From Streptomyces sp. NRRL WC-3549 (GTDB lineage: Bacteria > Actinomycetota > Actinomycetes > Streptomycetales > Streptomycetaceae), in assembly GCF_000721935.1 (NCBI RefSeq), contig NZ_KL585391.1, positions 999 to 16,230 on the forward strand: a stretch of 15,232 nucleotides of DNA. The letters run 5' to 3'. This document shows, piece after piece, positions 1-8,447 of this stretch; positions within the stretch are counted from its first letter, which is position 1; the number at the start of each line of letters is the position of its first letter. Under the pieces are notes generated by a model. That model was not told where the DNA came from. It saw only the letters and a program-made list of their open reading frames with translations, and did no database searches. The translations under genes were made by a program, and so were the position numbers.

Positions 1-3000
1 CCTCCAGACGGGTCGGCTCGACCACGTAGGCGGCTGCCGTGCCGGGCGCCTCCGCCTGGGGCACCGACGGGGCCGAAAACAGCAGGCGCGGATCCTGCAC
101 GGCTTCGGGGGCAGGTGCCTGGACCGGGCCCGTGGCGCCGGCCGTGGTGGGCATCGGGGGCACGCCGTGCTCGGTGAGCCGCACGTCCTCGGCGGTCGGG
201 CCGGCAGGAACGCCCGGAGGGGTGGAGGGCTCGACGGGCCTGGCCGCCTGGGCGAGCCGAGTGGCCTCGCGCATGAGGGCCATGACGGTGTCCGGCAGTG
301 TCGCCAGCACCGGGACGAGTGAGTCGTCCTTCTCATGGGCGTTCGCCGCCCGCTGCACGGCGTCGAGCAGCCCCTGCGCGCGATCCCCGACGCTGTCGTC
401 CCTGCCCGCGAGATCGCGGACCGTGTCGAGGAGCGACCAGTCGGTGTCCCGCATCACTTCCAGCACGTCGGGTGCCCCCTTGAGGGCCGCACCGATCTCA
501 CTGTCCGTCACTTCATAAGCAGCTTGTGCCAGTTCGACGGTGAAAAGGGTCGCATCAGTGGTGCGCAGCAGCCTCGCGATCAGGTCTGAGGCGGCCTTGG
601 TGGACTGCAGGCGCGAGGATTCCGCTCCGGCAGGCCCGTCGAGGCCCAACTGGACGGCGTAGGTCTGAAGGAGCGACCGGGTCTCCCCCACCGCGCTGCG
701 GTGTTCGTCGGCGACGGCACGCACCTGCGCGGCGAGTCGCGAGACGTTCCTGGCGAAGAGCACGGGTGAGACGCTCTGCCCGAAGACGGCTCCCGCACGC
801 CGCAGGGCGGTGGCGAAGACGTCCTCGTCGGGGAGCGCAACGGCACGCAGGCCGTAACCGGGGACGATCCGGTCCAGGTCGGGAGCCTTCGGCACCACCT
901 GGGTCTGGTAGATCCAGGTGCGGTCGTCGAGCAGGGCGTAGGTCGCGATGATCAGGTTGCCGACGGTGCGGTCGAGGCCCTCGTAACCGAGCTGGGTGAT
1001 CCAGTCACGGATGATCTCGACGGCCAGGTCCCCGTCCGTGTCGGGTGTCTCCGCAGCCTTCTTGTTGATGCGCAGCCGCCAGTCGTTGCTCACGTTGAGG
1101 GGGCCGTCGTGAACCTCGCCCAGGCCCAGCGCGTGCACGATCTTCCGGACGACGGGAAGGTGGCGACTTTCGACGACGACCCGCCGCGAGCCGTCCTCCA
1201 TAGCCCTGGTGATCCACTCCATCGTGGTCTTGAGCTCGCCCGGCGTGATGGCCTTGCGGGTCAGCCGCGGGTCGAAGTCCGGGTGCTTGGGGTAGCGGGC
1301 GGCGAACATGCCGTCAGCGAGCAGGAGCAGGTTCTGCTCGAAGCCGACGGCGGGTTCGGGCCGGGTCCGGGTGAAGCCCGGCTGCAGGGACACCAGATGC
1401 TGCCCGTCGGGCACCCTCGCCCCGACGGTGTCCGGCTCGGCGCGGTTGATCCCGTACAGCTGGAGGAGCACTTCGGTGAGGTGGCCGCTGATGTTGTCCC
1501 GGGAGACCTTGAGCTGGTTACGGATCTGTGCGCGCTCTTCGACGGGGCGGGTGGCCGTGTGCTCGTCGAGCCGGTCCCGCTCCAGCAGGTAGGTGATCTT
1601 CAGCAACTTGCCGAGCTGCCGTGACGTCTGGTCGGAGAAGAAGTCGGGCAGCCACACCAGGGTGGGCTCGCTCCTGCCCGCCCGCCGCAGCTTGTCGACG
1701 CGCTGGAGATCCTCCACCGGACCGTGATCGCCCTCGTCGAAGGGGTAGTCGAAGACGATACGAAGGTTGGCGGGCTGCTGCGGCGCGAATTCGTCGTCGG
1801 GCAGATGCGTGTCCCGCACATTGCCGAAGACGAATTCGACGGTGCGCCTCGTACCGCGCCAGACGACCTCCCGTTCGCAGACGAACGGCTGGGTGTCCTG
1901 GATACCCAGCTCACGCCAGAGCTGGTCCTTGATCCACTGGCGTCGGTAGCCGAGCTGGTCGGCGACACCTTGGACCTCTTCCAGGAGCGGTTCGACATCG
2001 ACGTCGGAGAGATGGAGGTGGAAGACCGGGTCCGTGCGCTCGCCCTCGCTGCGCAGCTCGCTGTCGAAGGAGACCTGCAGCTCCCGCAGCCGCTTGGCCG
2101 CGACGGAACCGGCATCACCGACCCGGGTCCTGATCGATCCGTGGTTCAGCGCGGCGAGCCGGGTGCCGTTGAGCCGGGACAGAGCTGGGACGTTGGGCGC
2201 GAGCGAGGCCAGCAGCAGCGTCTTGACCAGCCGCTCGTCGGCCTGGAACCGCTTGTCCTCGGGCTTCTCGTACTTGCGCAGCAGCTCGTCGCGGACCCGC
2301 CCGTGGAAGCGGTCGGCGATCTCCGACTCCTTACGCAGCCGGGGCGTGAACGCCGCACCGGAGCGGTCCACGATGACGTCCCACAGATCACCGAGCGGGA
2401 TCAGCTCGCCCAGCCTCAGGTCCTCACGGCGACGGCGCAGCAGCTCCTGGACCAGCTTCAGGCCCGTCCGCTCCCGCTGCAGTGCGCCCGACAGGTCGAC
2501 GAGCACGTTGAGCAGCGCGGGCGAGAGCGGATACAGCTCGCGGAAGTCGTTCCACGACGCCTCGGTACGCCCCTGGGCATCGAGGAGCACTTGGCGCACC
2601 TCGTCGTTGGAGGACTCGACGAGCTTGAAGGCGTCGTCGCGCACGGATTCCATGCCCGGCTTGGGCGAGAGCACCCGGTGCTTGATGATCTCGATGAGGT
2701 TGCTGTCCTCGAGGTCGACTACGTCGAACCGCTCGGCGAGGTACTCGATCTGCTGCTCGAGGTTGGTCACGTCGGCGCCGGCGACGTCGGAGCCGATGAG
2801 CTGGGACAGGTCGCGCTGCCGGGAGATGAACGAGACGATCGGCACGGGCCTGCCGCTGTCCGCGGATTCGATCAGCTTGACCAGCCGCTGCACCTGATCG
2901 CGGACAAAGTCCTGATTGCCCATTTTCGCCTGCAGCCACAGGACCAGTTCGTCGAGGAAGAGGACGACTCCGGTGTAGCCGAGGGACTGGGCGTGCCGCG

Positions 3001-3829
3001 AGATGACCTTCAGCCCGTTCTCCAACGGCACGAAGGCACTGGCCTCGCCGCGCACCCCCTGCGCGTAGGAGGCCATGGGCCCGCTGAGCAGGGCGGAGAC
3101 CAGCTTCTCCCGATACGGGTCCTCCGGCGAGTTCGCCGAGAACGCCCGGTCGAAGTCCGCGCCGGTCCAGGCACCGGAGGGGAGCGCGGCCGTGCCCTCT
3201 GTGTCGAGCATCGGCATGTCGTCGGGGTCGGCCTCAGCGGGCGAGGCTCCGCTCGGCGCGAGGGCGGCGGCTCCCTTGCCGAGCCACTCAAGGAACTTGT
3301 CGTCGTCACCGAGGAAGTCGCGCTGGTTGCGCGCGTCGGCGAGCAGCGCGTCCGCCCGGTAGACGGCGGGCAGCGGCTGGTCGGGGTGCAGCTCGCGCAC
3401 CGTGTGCACATAGCCGCCCAGCAGCGCCGAGTCGAGGTCGGCGGAGCCGACGAGGTGGTAGGGCACCATCAGGAAGCGGCTGCGGCGCAGCCAGTCGTCG
3501 TGCTGCGCGACGACTTCCATGAGGCGCGGCTTGGTGCGCACGGCCTGGTGGCTGTTGAGCACGGCGTGCAGCACGGACAGGAAGTGGCTCTTGCCGGAGC
3601 CGAAGGAGCCGTGCAGATACGCGGCGTGCGAATTGCCGGATCTGACGGCGGCCGACACGATGCTCAGCGCATGGCGGAACGCTTCCTGGAGCTGCTCGGT
3701 GACCACGTACTCGGCGACCCGTGCGTCGGTCTCGCTGAATCCCTGGGAGAGCTCGATCTTGAAGTCGCCGGCATGGACGTCCTCCTTGATGTCGATGACA
3801 TCTTTCAGGAAGAGCTCGCTCGTGGGCAT
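1..3829 (-). CDS. pglY: BREX type 2 ATPase PglY (3' end outside window)
   Basis: Large cytoplasmic P-loop ATPase of the BREX-2/Pgl phage-defence system, where PglY acts with PglX, PglZ and PglW. The frame is open from the ATG at 3829 to the left edge, giving 1276 residues with no stop yet. The start was chosen because residues 9-23 (KDVIDIKEDVHAGDF) match the usual family opening; a GAGAGAGG stretch lies about 13 bases upstream. Walker A is GSFGSGKS at residues 74-81. A hydrophobic strand ending LFLDE (Asp293-Glu294) is the likely Walker B. The long remainder is mostly charged helices, and from about residue 1195 it becomes a Pro/Ala-rich linker, so the true end is probably near. PglZ would be expected further left. 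The upstream region shares a 12-base element with that of pglX. Family assignment rests on the N-terminus, the motifs, the size and the pglX gene on the same strand. Inference: expressed coordinately with pglX. Confidence 0.88.
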   Translation of the reverse strand, partial: MPTSELFLKDVIDIKEDVHAGDFKIELSQGFSETDARVAEYVVTEQLQEAFRHALSIVSAAVRSGNSHAAYLHGSFGSGKSHFLSVLHAVLNSHQAVRTKPRLMEVVAQHDDWLRRSRFLMVPYHLVGSADLDSALLGGYVHTVRELHPDQPLPAVYRADALLADARNQRDFLGDDDKFLEWLGKGAAALAPSGASPAEADPDDMPMLDTEGTAALPSGAWTGADFDRAFSANSPEDPYREKLVSALLSGPMASYAQGVRGEASAFVPLENGLKVISRHAQSLGYTGVVLFLDELVLWLQAKMGNQDFVRDQVQRLVKLIESADSGRPVPIVSFISRQRDLSQLIGSDVAGADVTNLEQQIEYLAERFDVVDLEDSNLIEIIKHRVLSPKPGMESVRDDAFKLVESSNDEVRQVLLDAQGRTEASWNDFRELYPLSPALLNVLVDLSGALQRERTGLKLVQELLRRRREDLRLGELIPLGDLWDVIVDRSGAAFTPRLRKESEIADRFHGRVRDELLRKYEKPEDKRFQADERLVKTLLLASLAPNVPALSRLNGTRLAALNHGSIRTRVGDAGSVAAKRLRELQVSFDSELRSEGERTDPVFHLHLSDVDVEPLLEEVQGVADQLGYRRQWIKDQLWRELGIQDTQPFVCEREVVWRGTRRTVEFVFGNVRDTHLPDDEFAPQQPANLRIVFDYPFDEGDHGPVEDLQRVDKLRRAGRSEPTLVWLPDFFSDQTSRQLGKLLKITYLLERDRLDEHTATRPVEERAQIRNQLKVSRDNISGHLTEVLLQLYGINRAEPDTVGARVPDGQHLVSLQPGFTRTRPEPAVGFEQNLLLLADGMFAARYPKHPDFDPRLTRKAITPGELKTTMEWITRAMEDGSRRVVVESRHLPVVRKIVHALGLGEVHDGPLNVSNDWRLRINKKAAETPDTDGDLAVEIIRDWITQLGYEGLDRTVGNLIIATYALLDDRTWIYQTQVVPKAPDLDRIVPGYGLRAVALPDEDVFATALRRAGAVFGQSVSPVLFARNVSRLAAQVRAVADEHRSAVGETRSLLQTYAVQLGLDGPAGAESSRLQSTKAASDLIARLLRTTDATLFTVELAQAAYEVTDSEIGAALKGAPDVLEVMRDTDWSLLDTVRDLAGRDDSVGDRAQGLLDAVQRAANAHEKDDSLVPVLATLPDTVMALMREATRLAQAARPVEPSTPPGVPAGPTAEDVRLTEHGVPPMPTTAGATGPVQAPAPEAVQDPRLLFSAPSVPQAEAPGTAAAYVVEPTRLE

Positions 3830-3883
3830 CAGGCGTTCGGTCCCTCTCTCGGCTGCACGGCTCGCGCGACGATCCGCGCTCCC

Positions 3884-3895
3884 CAATCCTGCCAG
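3884..3895 (-). promoter_or_regulatory. CTGGCAGGATTG element upstream of pglY
   Basis: On the minus strand this reads CTGGCAGGATTG, 54 bases before the pglY ATG. The identical 12-mer occurs 68 bases before the pglX start in the same orientation. In both places CCGAGAG follows after exactly 31 bases (here at 3846-3852). It could be part of a promoter (CAGGAT as a poor -10 box) or an operator. No convincing -35 box is visible. The 159-base gap between the preceding gene and pglY holds nothing else I can recognise. Confidence 0.4.
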
Positions 3896-3988
3896 GTGAC
3901 ACCGACAGCGGTAGCGGGCTCCTGGCATCCCGGAAGAACCAGGACATCCGGCTGGGCACGGGCAGGCGGTGAGAGCCGGGCAGCGGCG

Positions 3989-5569
3989 CTACAGATGCAG
4001 CCCCACGTGGTTGATGATCAACCGCTTCGCGTCCGGGTCGAAAGCAAAGTGGATACGCCCGACCTCGTTCGGCGACACCGCGTCCCGGACCTTGATGTGA
4101 GGCAGCCCGTCCCGCCTGCCGTCGAAGTCGAAGTAGCGCACCGCCTTGTTCTTGCTGAGCTTCTCATCGCTGCCGGCGAACCTCAGCCCGTGGCGGTCGT
4201 AGAACCACTCACTCATTCTCGGCTTCTTCCCCGGATCGCTGTACAGATCGATCGCGGCCTGCGCCAAGGTGATCAGCTGGTCGGTCATCTCCTGCTGATG
4301 CGGGTATCGAGATGCCTTCCAGCTGCGTACCGCGTTCGGTGTGAAAACGATCCGCTCTTCCGACACACGGGTCAGCTCGTCGAAGGTCGGCACCGCGTCG
4401 CCCGACAGGGTTGGAATCCGGCTCCAGGGATCGGTGACCGCCTCCGTGCCTCCGCCCGCTGACAGTTCCAGGTACAGCTCCTTCCACGTATCCCGCTCCT
4501 GCCGCAGATTCCCGGCGGCAGCGGCCTCGGTCTGAGCCTTGTCACGTTCGTCCATGTAGCCCTGAGCCGCGTTCTCCCAGAACCTGGCGTCCTCGTCGAG
4601 CTGCTGTACGCGATTCCTGAGTACGTCGAGCTCAGCGGTCTTGTTCCCAGAGGCCTGAGCACGATCCAGCTGTTCCGCCGCCCTGCGCGCCGCGGACCGC
4701 TGCGAGGCTTGCCGCGCCGTCTCCCAGGCCGTGTCACCGCCCCGAGCGATCACGGAGAGCTGGGCAAGCGACGGCATGAGCGTCGTATCGACAAAGGACT
4801 GCTCGCACACCTCCGCCCGGGCATAGGCGGGATGCCCGAGCGAGAGATTGGGCCAGACCAGCCGGGCACCTCCGTTGGGAACAGCCACGTGCGTGTACAC
4901 ACGCTGGATGGCCTGTGCGGTCAGGTAGTTCAAGGTGACCACCTGGGCAAGTCCTGCCAACTGCTCCGAGGCACGGGCTGCCGTGGCCCAGCCCGCGTCG
5001 TCTCTGGGGTGAACCAGAAGGATAGGCAGACGTGTGCTGGTCGCGAGCGACTCGGTGAGTATCGCTGCGTGGTCCCCGTCCCGGATCCTCTCGTACCGTC
5101 CGGTCGCTCGCTGGCCGAGTACCCGCATGTCGAGTTCACCATCGGCCAGCGCTGCCCGGACAAGATGGGGGCGCCTGAGCGTCGGATCCTGTACGGGCGC
5201 GATCCAGCCGTTGGGGATCTCCCTGCCCATCACAACGCGAAGTCCGCCGCTACCGCCGTCCGAGGCGGAGACGGTCACGCGGGTGACGAAGTGCGCTTCC
5301 CCGTCGGGCAGCGGTTGGTGGATGGTCACGCGCAGAGCCTGGGTGCGCCCGTCGCCTGCAACGGTCCAGACAAGAGTACGGACGCCGTGACCTGGAGGCT
5401 TTTCCGGAAGCACGGCCCTGCCATCCTGCTCCAGATCCGCCTTTGTAGGCGCTTGGGCACCCCCGCTGAAGCCGAGCCAACGGACGAGGTGGTCTCGGAG
5501 GCGGCCGTAGGTCTGCGCCGGGTCACGCGTGGACTGGACCTCGAAACTGACGGCATACAGTGCCTGCAT
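3989..5569 (-). CDS. Uncharacterised 526-residue coiled-coil protein in the BREX-2 locus
   Basis: I do not recognise a named family. The start is well supported: GAGGAG lies 8 bases before the ATG at 5569. There is no signal peptide or membrane segment, so it is probably cytoplasmic. Residues 1-110 are beta-rich, with alternating hydrophobic residues (VRTLVWTV, ALRVTI, HFVTRVTVS). Residues 170-280 look like an alpha/beta domain, with RLPILLVHPRD at 180-190 as a possible core strand. Residues 285-370 are a charged, Ala-rich predicted coiled coil. A compact C-terminal domain (about 425-526) ends in KAVRYFDFDG, HIKVRD, GRIHFAFD and RLIINHVGLHL. That beta pattern superficially resembles RelE/ParE-like small domains, but no catalytic residues can be assigned. 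It is on the same strand as pglY, 159 bases upstream of its start, which suggests a defence-linked role by context only. Confidence 0.8.
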   Translation of the reverse strand: MQALYAVSFEVQSTRDPAQTYGRLRDHLVRWLGFSGGAQAPTKADLEQDGRAVLPEKPPGHGVRTLVWTVAGDGRTQALRVTIHQPLPDGEAHFVTRVTVSASDGGSGGLRVVMGREIPNGWIAPVQDPTLRRPHLVRAALADGELDMRVLGQRATGRYERIRDGDHAAILTESLATSTRLPILLVHPRDDAGWATAARASEQLAGLAQVVTLNYLTAQAIQRVYTHVAVPNGGARLVWPNLSLGHPAYARAEVCEQSFVDTTLMPSLAQLSVIARGGDTAWETARQASQRSAARRAAEQLDRAQASGNKTAELDVLRNRVQQLDEDARFWENAAQGYMDERDKAQTEAAAAGNLRQERDTWKELYLELSAGGGTEAVTDPWSRIPTLSGDAVPTFDELTRVSEERIVFTPNAVRSWKASRYPHQQEMTDQLITLAQAAIDLYSDPGKKPRMSEWFYDRHGLRFAGSDEKLSKNKAVRYFDFDGRRDGLPHIKVRDAVSPNEVGRIHFAFDPDAKRLIINHVGLHL

Positions 5570-5772
5570 AAGTGGCTCTCCTCACCCCCGATGCCCTGGG
5601 TGGCAACCCCGCTCCCCCGGAACGCGGTCAGAGCATCGTCCGAATGGAACACCGTACTGCGGCAGTTCGTCCCGGCGCAGTGTCTCGACGAGCATCGAGC
5701 AAGGTGGGCGCACTGCAGTTGCGGCGAGGGGACAGGAACGCCAGAGCTCAGCCACGGTCGAGAGCGCCTGTT

Positions 5773-6199
5773 TCAGGCATCGGCGGCCGCCAGGCACTCG
5801 GCCCATACGGTCTTGCCCGGCCCGACACGTGCGCGGACACCCCAGCGGACGGCGAGCGCGCCGACGAGGACCAGGCCGCGGCCGCGGTCCTCGTCGGGAG
5901 CGGGTGTGAGACGCACCGGCCGGGCCGGGTGTGTGTCGGACACCTCGATCCGGATCAGTCCTCGATCGTCCTCGCGCCACAGCGCAAGACCGAAGTCACG
6001 TCCGGGCACCAAGCCGTGCAGCACGGCGTTGGCCGACGACCAGGGTCACGGTGTCGTGCACACAGGTGCCGTGCGGATGTCCCCACACGGCCATTTGATG
6101 GCCGGCGAGCAGCCGGGCCAGGCGGGCTCCACGCCGGGTGGCGGAAAACTGCTGGGCGAAGACGTCGGCGGGGGAATTACTCACGGGGGTGGTCGGCAT
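5773..6199 (-). pseudogene. Frameshifted histidine-kinase-like ATP-binding protein (anti-sigma-factor type)
   Basis: Two frames together rebuild one small HATPase-fold protein of the Streptomyces regulatory kind. The first frame runs from the ATG at 6199 for 55 residues, from MPTTPVSNSPADVF to HDTVTLVV. The second frame carries ANAVLHGLVPGRDF, then RIEVSDT, then GRGLVLVGALAVRWGV, and stops at 5773. The break is at about 6033-6034. Intact relatives have an N-box of the type VVAELxANAxxHG; here GTC GTC G is followed directly by GCC AAC GCC. That fits loss of about 11 bases and with them the conserved Glu of the N-box, while the Asn is kept. As read, translation would end after 67 residues (stop at 5996). 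These ATPases are often partnered with XRE/DUF5753 and DUF397 proteins, and such a pair lies at 8699-9744. No clear ribosome binding site precedes the ATG. The 203 bases between this and the 526-residue gene hold nothing I can identify. Confidence 0.72.
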
Positions 6200-6245
6200 G
6201 CGAGCAGGTTCCGATACCGCCCTTCCGCTCGACAGGTCCTGCGCC

Positions 6246-6265
6246 GATACAGACGCTGTTGTATC
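6246..6265. promoter_or_regulatory. GATACA-N8-TGTATC inverted repeat, candidate operator
   Basis: Perfect 6-base arms, GATACA at 6246-6251 and TGTATC at 6260-6265, separated by 8 bases. It lies 46 bases upstream of the ATPase pseudogene start and 127 bases upstream of the rightward gene at 6393, in a divergent intergenic region. A related copy with the same spacing and the same flanking G-TGACC occurs at 8563-8582, ahead of the XRE regulator. The likely ligand is that XRE protein, which is an inference. Confidence 0.45.
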
Positions 6266-6354
6266 GCTGACCGGGTTCGGCCGCCCCATCCGCCTCGGTG
6301 GGCCAACTCTCAACCACACTCGGCACATCCGCGCGAGGGAAGAACACACGCCTC

Positions 6355-6386
6355 TATGATCGTGTGACCATGATCGAATCGGGGGA
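6355..6386 (+). promoter_or_regulatory. -10-like TATGAT and ribosome binding site of the 6393 operon
   Basis: TATGAT at 6355-6360 is close to the vegetative -10 consensus, but no good -35 hexamer lies 16-18 bases before it. ATGATCG occurs twice, at 6356-6362 and 6370-6376, with a 14-base period. GGGGGA at 6381-6386 is a strong ribosome binding site 6 bases before the ATG at 6393. The ribosome binding site is firm; the promoter call is weak. Confidence 0.35.
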
Positions 6387-6392
6387 CGAAAC

Positions 6393-6734
6393 ATGACAGG
6401 GCACCGTGACGGCTACACGGTCAGTGGCGCATCCATCAACGGCAACTCCCACTTGCTGGTGGAACTCGCAGGACTCCTCTATGAAGGTCGCCCTGACGGC
6501 GAGATGACCGTGGCAGCCCGCGTTCCTCGCACACACCACGAGGTCTCCGAGGCGCTCGACTCCTTCGCGCGATTCAGCAAGGACCAGTACCTCGACACCG
6601 TGTCGCTTCTGGCAGCTCTGTCCACGAAGCTCAGGACCGCCGGAGGCAACTACGCCGAAGCCGATCACGCGACGGACGAACAGTTTCGCAGACTTCTCGC
6701 GTCGGGACGCTTCGTGCCGTCCGAGGACAGGTGA
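6393..6734 (+). CDS. Small type VII secretion (EspC/WXG100-like) candidate, 113 residues
   Basis: A short, mainly helical, Cys-free protein. The helical half (about residues 46-101) ends in YAEADHATDEQF at 87-98, and YAEAD fits the YxxxD/E export signal of type VII (ESX) substrates. There is no WxG turn in this protein. Its downstream neighbour carries a WVS that could fill that role, as in heterodimeric substrates that travel together. It has no signal peptide. It is the first gene of a tight operon: its TGA overlaps the GTG start of the 463-residue gene (GTGA). Reading it as the small partner or chaperone of that protein is inference. Similarity to EspC-like (DUF2580-type) proteins is suggested by length, helix content and the tail motif, not by overall sequence that I can recall. 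Confidence 0.62.
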   Translation: MTGHRDGYTVSGASINGNSHLLVELAGLLYEGRPDGEMTVAARVPRTHHEVSEALDSFARFSKDQYLDTVSLLAALSTKLRTAGGNYAEADHATDEQFRRLLASGRFVPSEDR

Positions 6735-8122
6735 TCGCGGTGACCTATCGCATCGACGTCGAGTTCCTCGAACTGTGCAATCCGGCCCTGATAGAGCGGA
6801 ACGCGCAGGAATACCGTCGGCTCCACCAGTTGCTGGAGTCGACCGACGGTGCGTTCCTCAAGGCCTCACGTACCGAGTGGGTGAGCGAGGCCAACGACCT
6901 GTACGAGAAGCGGCTGCGTGAGGCGGAGAGCCTGGCCACCGCCCTCTCGGCTGCCTTCCGTAAATCATGGGCCGCTCTCGTCGACTACGCGGAAGCCGTC
7001 GGCCGGGCGAAGACGCGCTTCGAAAGCGGACGGTCGAGCGAGGCCAGTCTGTCCCAGGTCATGTCGCGGGTGGCCGAACCCGTCACGGAGACGGCACAGC
7101 GAGCGGAACCGATGCGGCAGTGGGAGGACCTGCGCAAGAGAACCAGCGTCCTCGACTGGCTGGCCGAGATCACTGTGGACGTCGACGAGATCCGGGAGGA
7201 GGCGGAGCGCCACTACAACGCGGCCGAGAACGCTTTCGGTGACGCCCAGCGTATCGAACGCGAGGCGCGGTCGACGTGCGTGGCGGAGCTGAACAAAGCC
7301 CGCCGTTCCCTTCCCGACTTCCGCGGTGATCTCCCCGATCCGTCAGTCCTGCTCGCGGGCATGCCGGCGTTCCGCAATGAGGTCACCGAGGCGCAGCGCG
7401 ATCCCAACGTCGCGTTGGCGGGAGCTGGCCCCAGGGTCGACGGGATACCCGCGAACGTCGGCAGCGACCGGGTCTCACCGAAATTGCAGGACATCCGGAC
7501 GCGGCTCGACGGTCTGCCGACCGCCATGGACCAGAACCAGTGGCTGCCCTCCAACTCCGATGCGGAGCGTCGGGAGTGGATACGGGCCAATCGCGAACAC
7601 ATCAAGGACGCTGCCGCCTATACGGGCCTGCCGGCGGACATGGTCGCCGGAATCGCCTGGCAGGAGGTGCAGGGCGATCCGAAGTGGGTCGACGACGTGA
7701 GCGACAACTACCGGCAGAACCAACACGAGGTGTGGCCGGAGTTCCAGTGGGTGGCGGACAAGGTCGGCCTCACCGGTGAAGCCGACCAGACCTCCATGGG
7801 CCCCATCGCCATCCAGATTCGCAGGTCGGCGGAAGTGCTCGGGTACGACCCGGAGAACATGACGCAGGCCCAGCGCGACGAGGTGGAGAAGGCCACCCAG
7901 GACCCTGCGACCAATGTGTACATCGCCTCGGAATACCTCGCCCAGCTGAAAGCGGAGAGCTCCTTCGCCGGCGTGCCTGCCGACCAGATGACTCCCGCGC
8001 ACTATCAGGAGCTGGCCGCCCGGTACAACGGTGGCCCGGGTTGGCAGACCGACGACGCACAGGCCTACGGTCGTGGCTTCGGTTACAACCTGGACCAGGC
8101 AAGGCAGGCACTGGATGACTGA
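6731..8122 (+). CDS. T7SS-like protein with C-terminal lysozyme/transglycosylase-like domain
   Basis: 463 residues. The N-terminal part (about 1-190) is a long helical region of the type found in ESX/LXG-class exported proteins: EWVSEANDLYEKRL at 49-62, SWAALVDYAEAV at 79-90, and a charged coiled segment to 190. A loop region (190-275) follows. The C-terminal domain (about 276-463) resembles a lysozyme-like or lytic-transglycosylase fold. IKDAAAYTGLPADMVAGIAWQEV supplies the likely catalytic Glu312; SMGPIAIQI (355-363) matches the active-site S-G-x-x-Q-type strand, and ARYNGGPG (430-437) matches the usual Y-N-G-G turn. The expected substrate is peptidoglycan. The start is GTG at 6731, overlapping the upstream stop, with GAGG just before it; GTG at 6740 is an alternative. 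The gene overlaps the next one by 8 bases. No signal peptide is seen, so export would need a type VII route. Confidence 0.72.
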   Translation: MIAVTYRIDVEFLELCNPALIERNAQEYRRLHQLLESTDGAFLKASRTEWVSEANDLYEKRLREAESLATALSAAFRKSWAALVDYAEAVGRAKTRFESGRSSEASLSQVMSRVAEPVTETAQRAEPMRQWEDLRKRTSVLDWLAEITVDVDEIREEAERHYNAAENAFGDAQRIEREARSTCVAELNKARRSLPDFRGDLPDPSVLLAGMPAFRNEVTEAQRDPNVALAGAGPRVDGIPANVGSDRVSPKLQDIRTRLDGLPTAMDQNQWLPSNSDAERREWIRANREHIKDAAAYTGLPADMVAGIAWQEVQGDPKWVDDVSDNYRQNQHEVWPEFQWVADKVGLTGEADQTSMGPIAIQIRRSAEVLGYDPENMTQAQRDEVEKATQDPATNVYIASEYLAQLKAESSFAGVPADQMTPAHYQELAARYNGGPGWQTDDAQAYGRGFGYNLDQARQALDD

Positions 8123-8447
8123 GCAGGACACGAAGGAACGGACGCGAAGGCCGCCGGGGAAGGCGGTCGCAACAGCTCTGTGTGCCGCGTTCCTGCTGGT
8201 GCTGCACGCCATCGGCGGGTTCTTCCTGCTGAACGCCCTGCTCGTCGAGTCCGAGGGCCCGTGGGACAGGACGGTCACGGACACCGCACGGGCGATGGCT
8301 CTCTTCGCCCTGGTGACGGAGCTGCTGGCCGCCGCGGTCACGGGGGCCTTCGTCGCGCTGGTGCGTCTGCGGCGCTGGTGGTTCGTCATCCCGGCCGTGC
8401 TGATCCTGGCGGCGATCGGACGGATGGTGTTCGCGCCGGTTCCGTGA
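8115..8447 (+). CDS. Small three-helix membrane protein, possible immunity partner
   Basis: 110 residues starting at the ATG at 8115, which overlaps the end of the 463-residue gene by 8 bases. The frame is open further left (from 8031), but that part is shadow sequence. After a charged tail (MTEQDTKERTRRPPGK) come three hydrophobic stretches, at about residues 17-43, 57-84 and 88-107, joined by an acidic outer loop (VESEGPWDRTVTD) and an Arg-rich turn (VRLRRWW). The predicted location is the cytoplasmic membrane. No family is recognised. Tight coupling to a peptidoglycan-hydrolase-like gene makes an immunity or secretion-accessory role reasonable, but that is context only. No convincing terminator follows; the next 251 bases hold the operator-like sites listed separately. 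Confidence 0.68.
   Translation: MTEQDTKERTRRPPGKAVATALCAAFLLVLHAIGGFFLLNALLVESEGPWDRTVTDTARAMALFALVTELLAAAVTGAFVALVRLRRWWFVIPAVLILAAIGRMVFAPVP

Noticed and set aside
1724..4462. Long plus-strand open frame of 912 codons opposite pglY
   Set aside because: It lies antisense to pglY and runs into the next gene. The product has no domain, and its length is explained by G/C-rich third positions of the real gene suppressing stops.
5582..5980. Possible gene between the pseudogene and the 526-residue gene
   Set aside because: The minus-strand frame mostly overlaps the ATPase pseudogene and is Arg/Pro-rich; the non-overlapping part has no ribosome binding site or motif.
4709..6367. Plus-strand open frame of 552 codons
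   Set aside because: It spans the antisense of the 526-residue gene, an intergenic gap and the ATPase pseudogene, with low-complexity Arg/Pro-rich product and no ribosome binding site.
8031..8114. Longer form of the small membrane protein
   Set aside because: The extra 28 residues are shadow of the lysozyme-like gene end; the ATG at 8115 gives a normal membrane-protein N-terminus.
7475..8389. Minus-strand open frame of 304 codons
   Set aside because: Overlaps the lysozyme-like and membrane protein genes, which have motifs and coupled starts.
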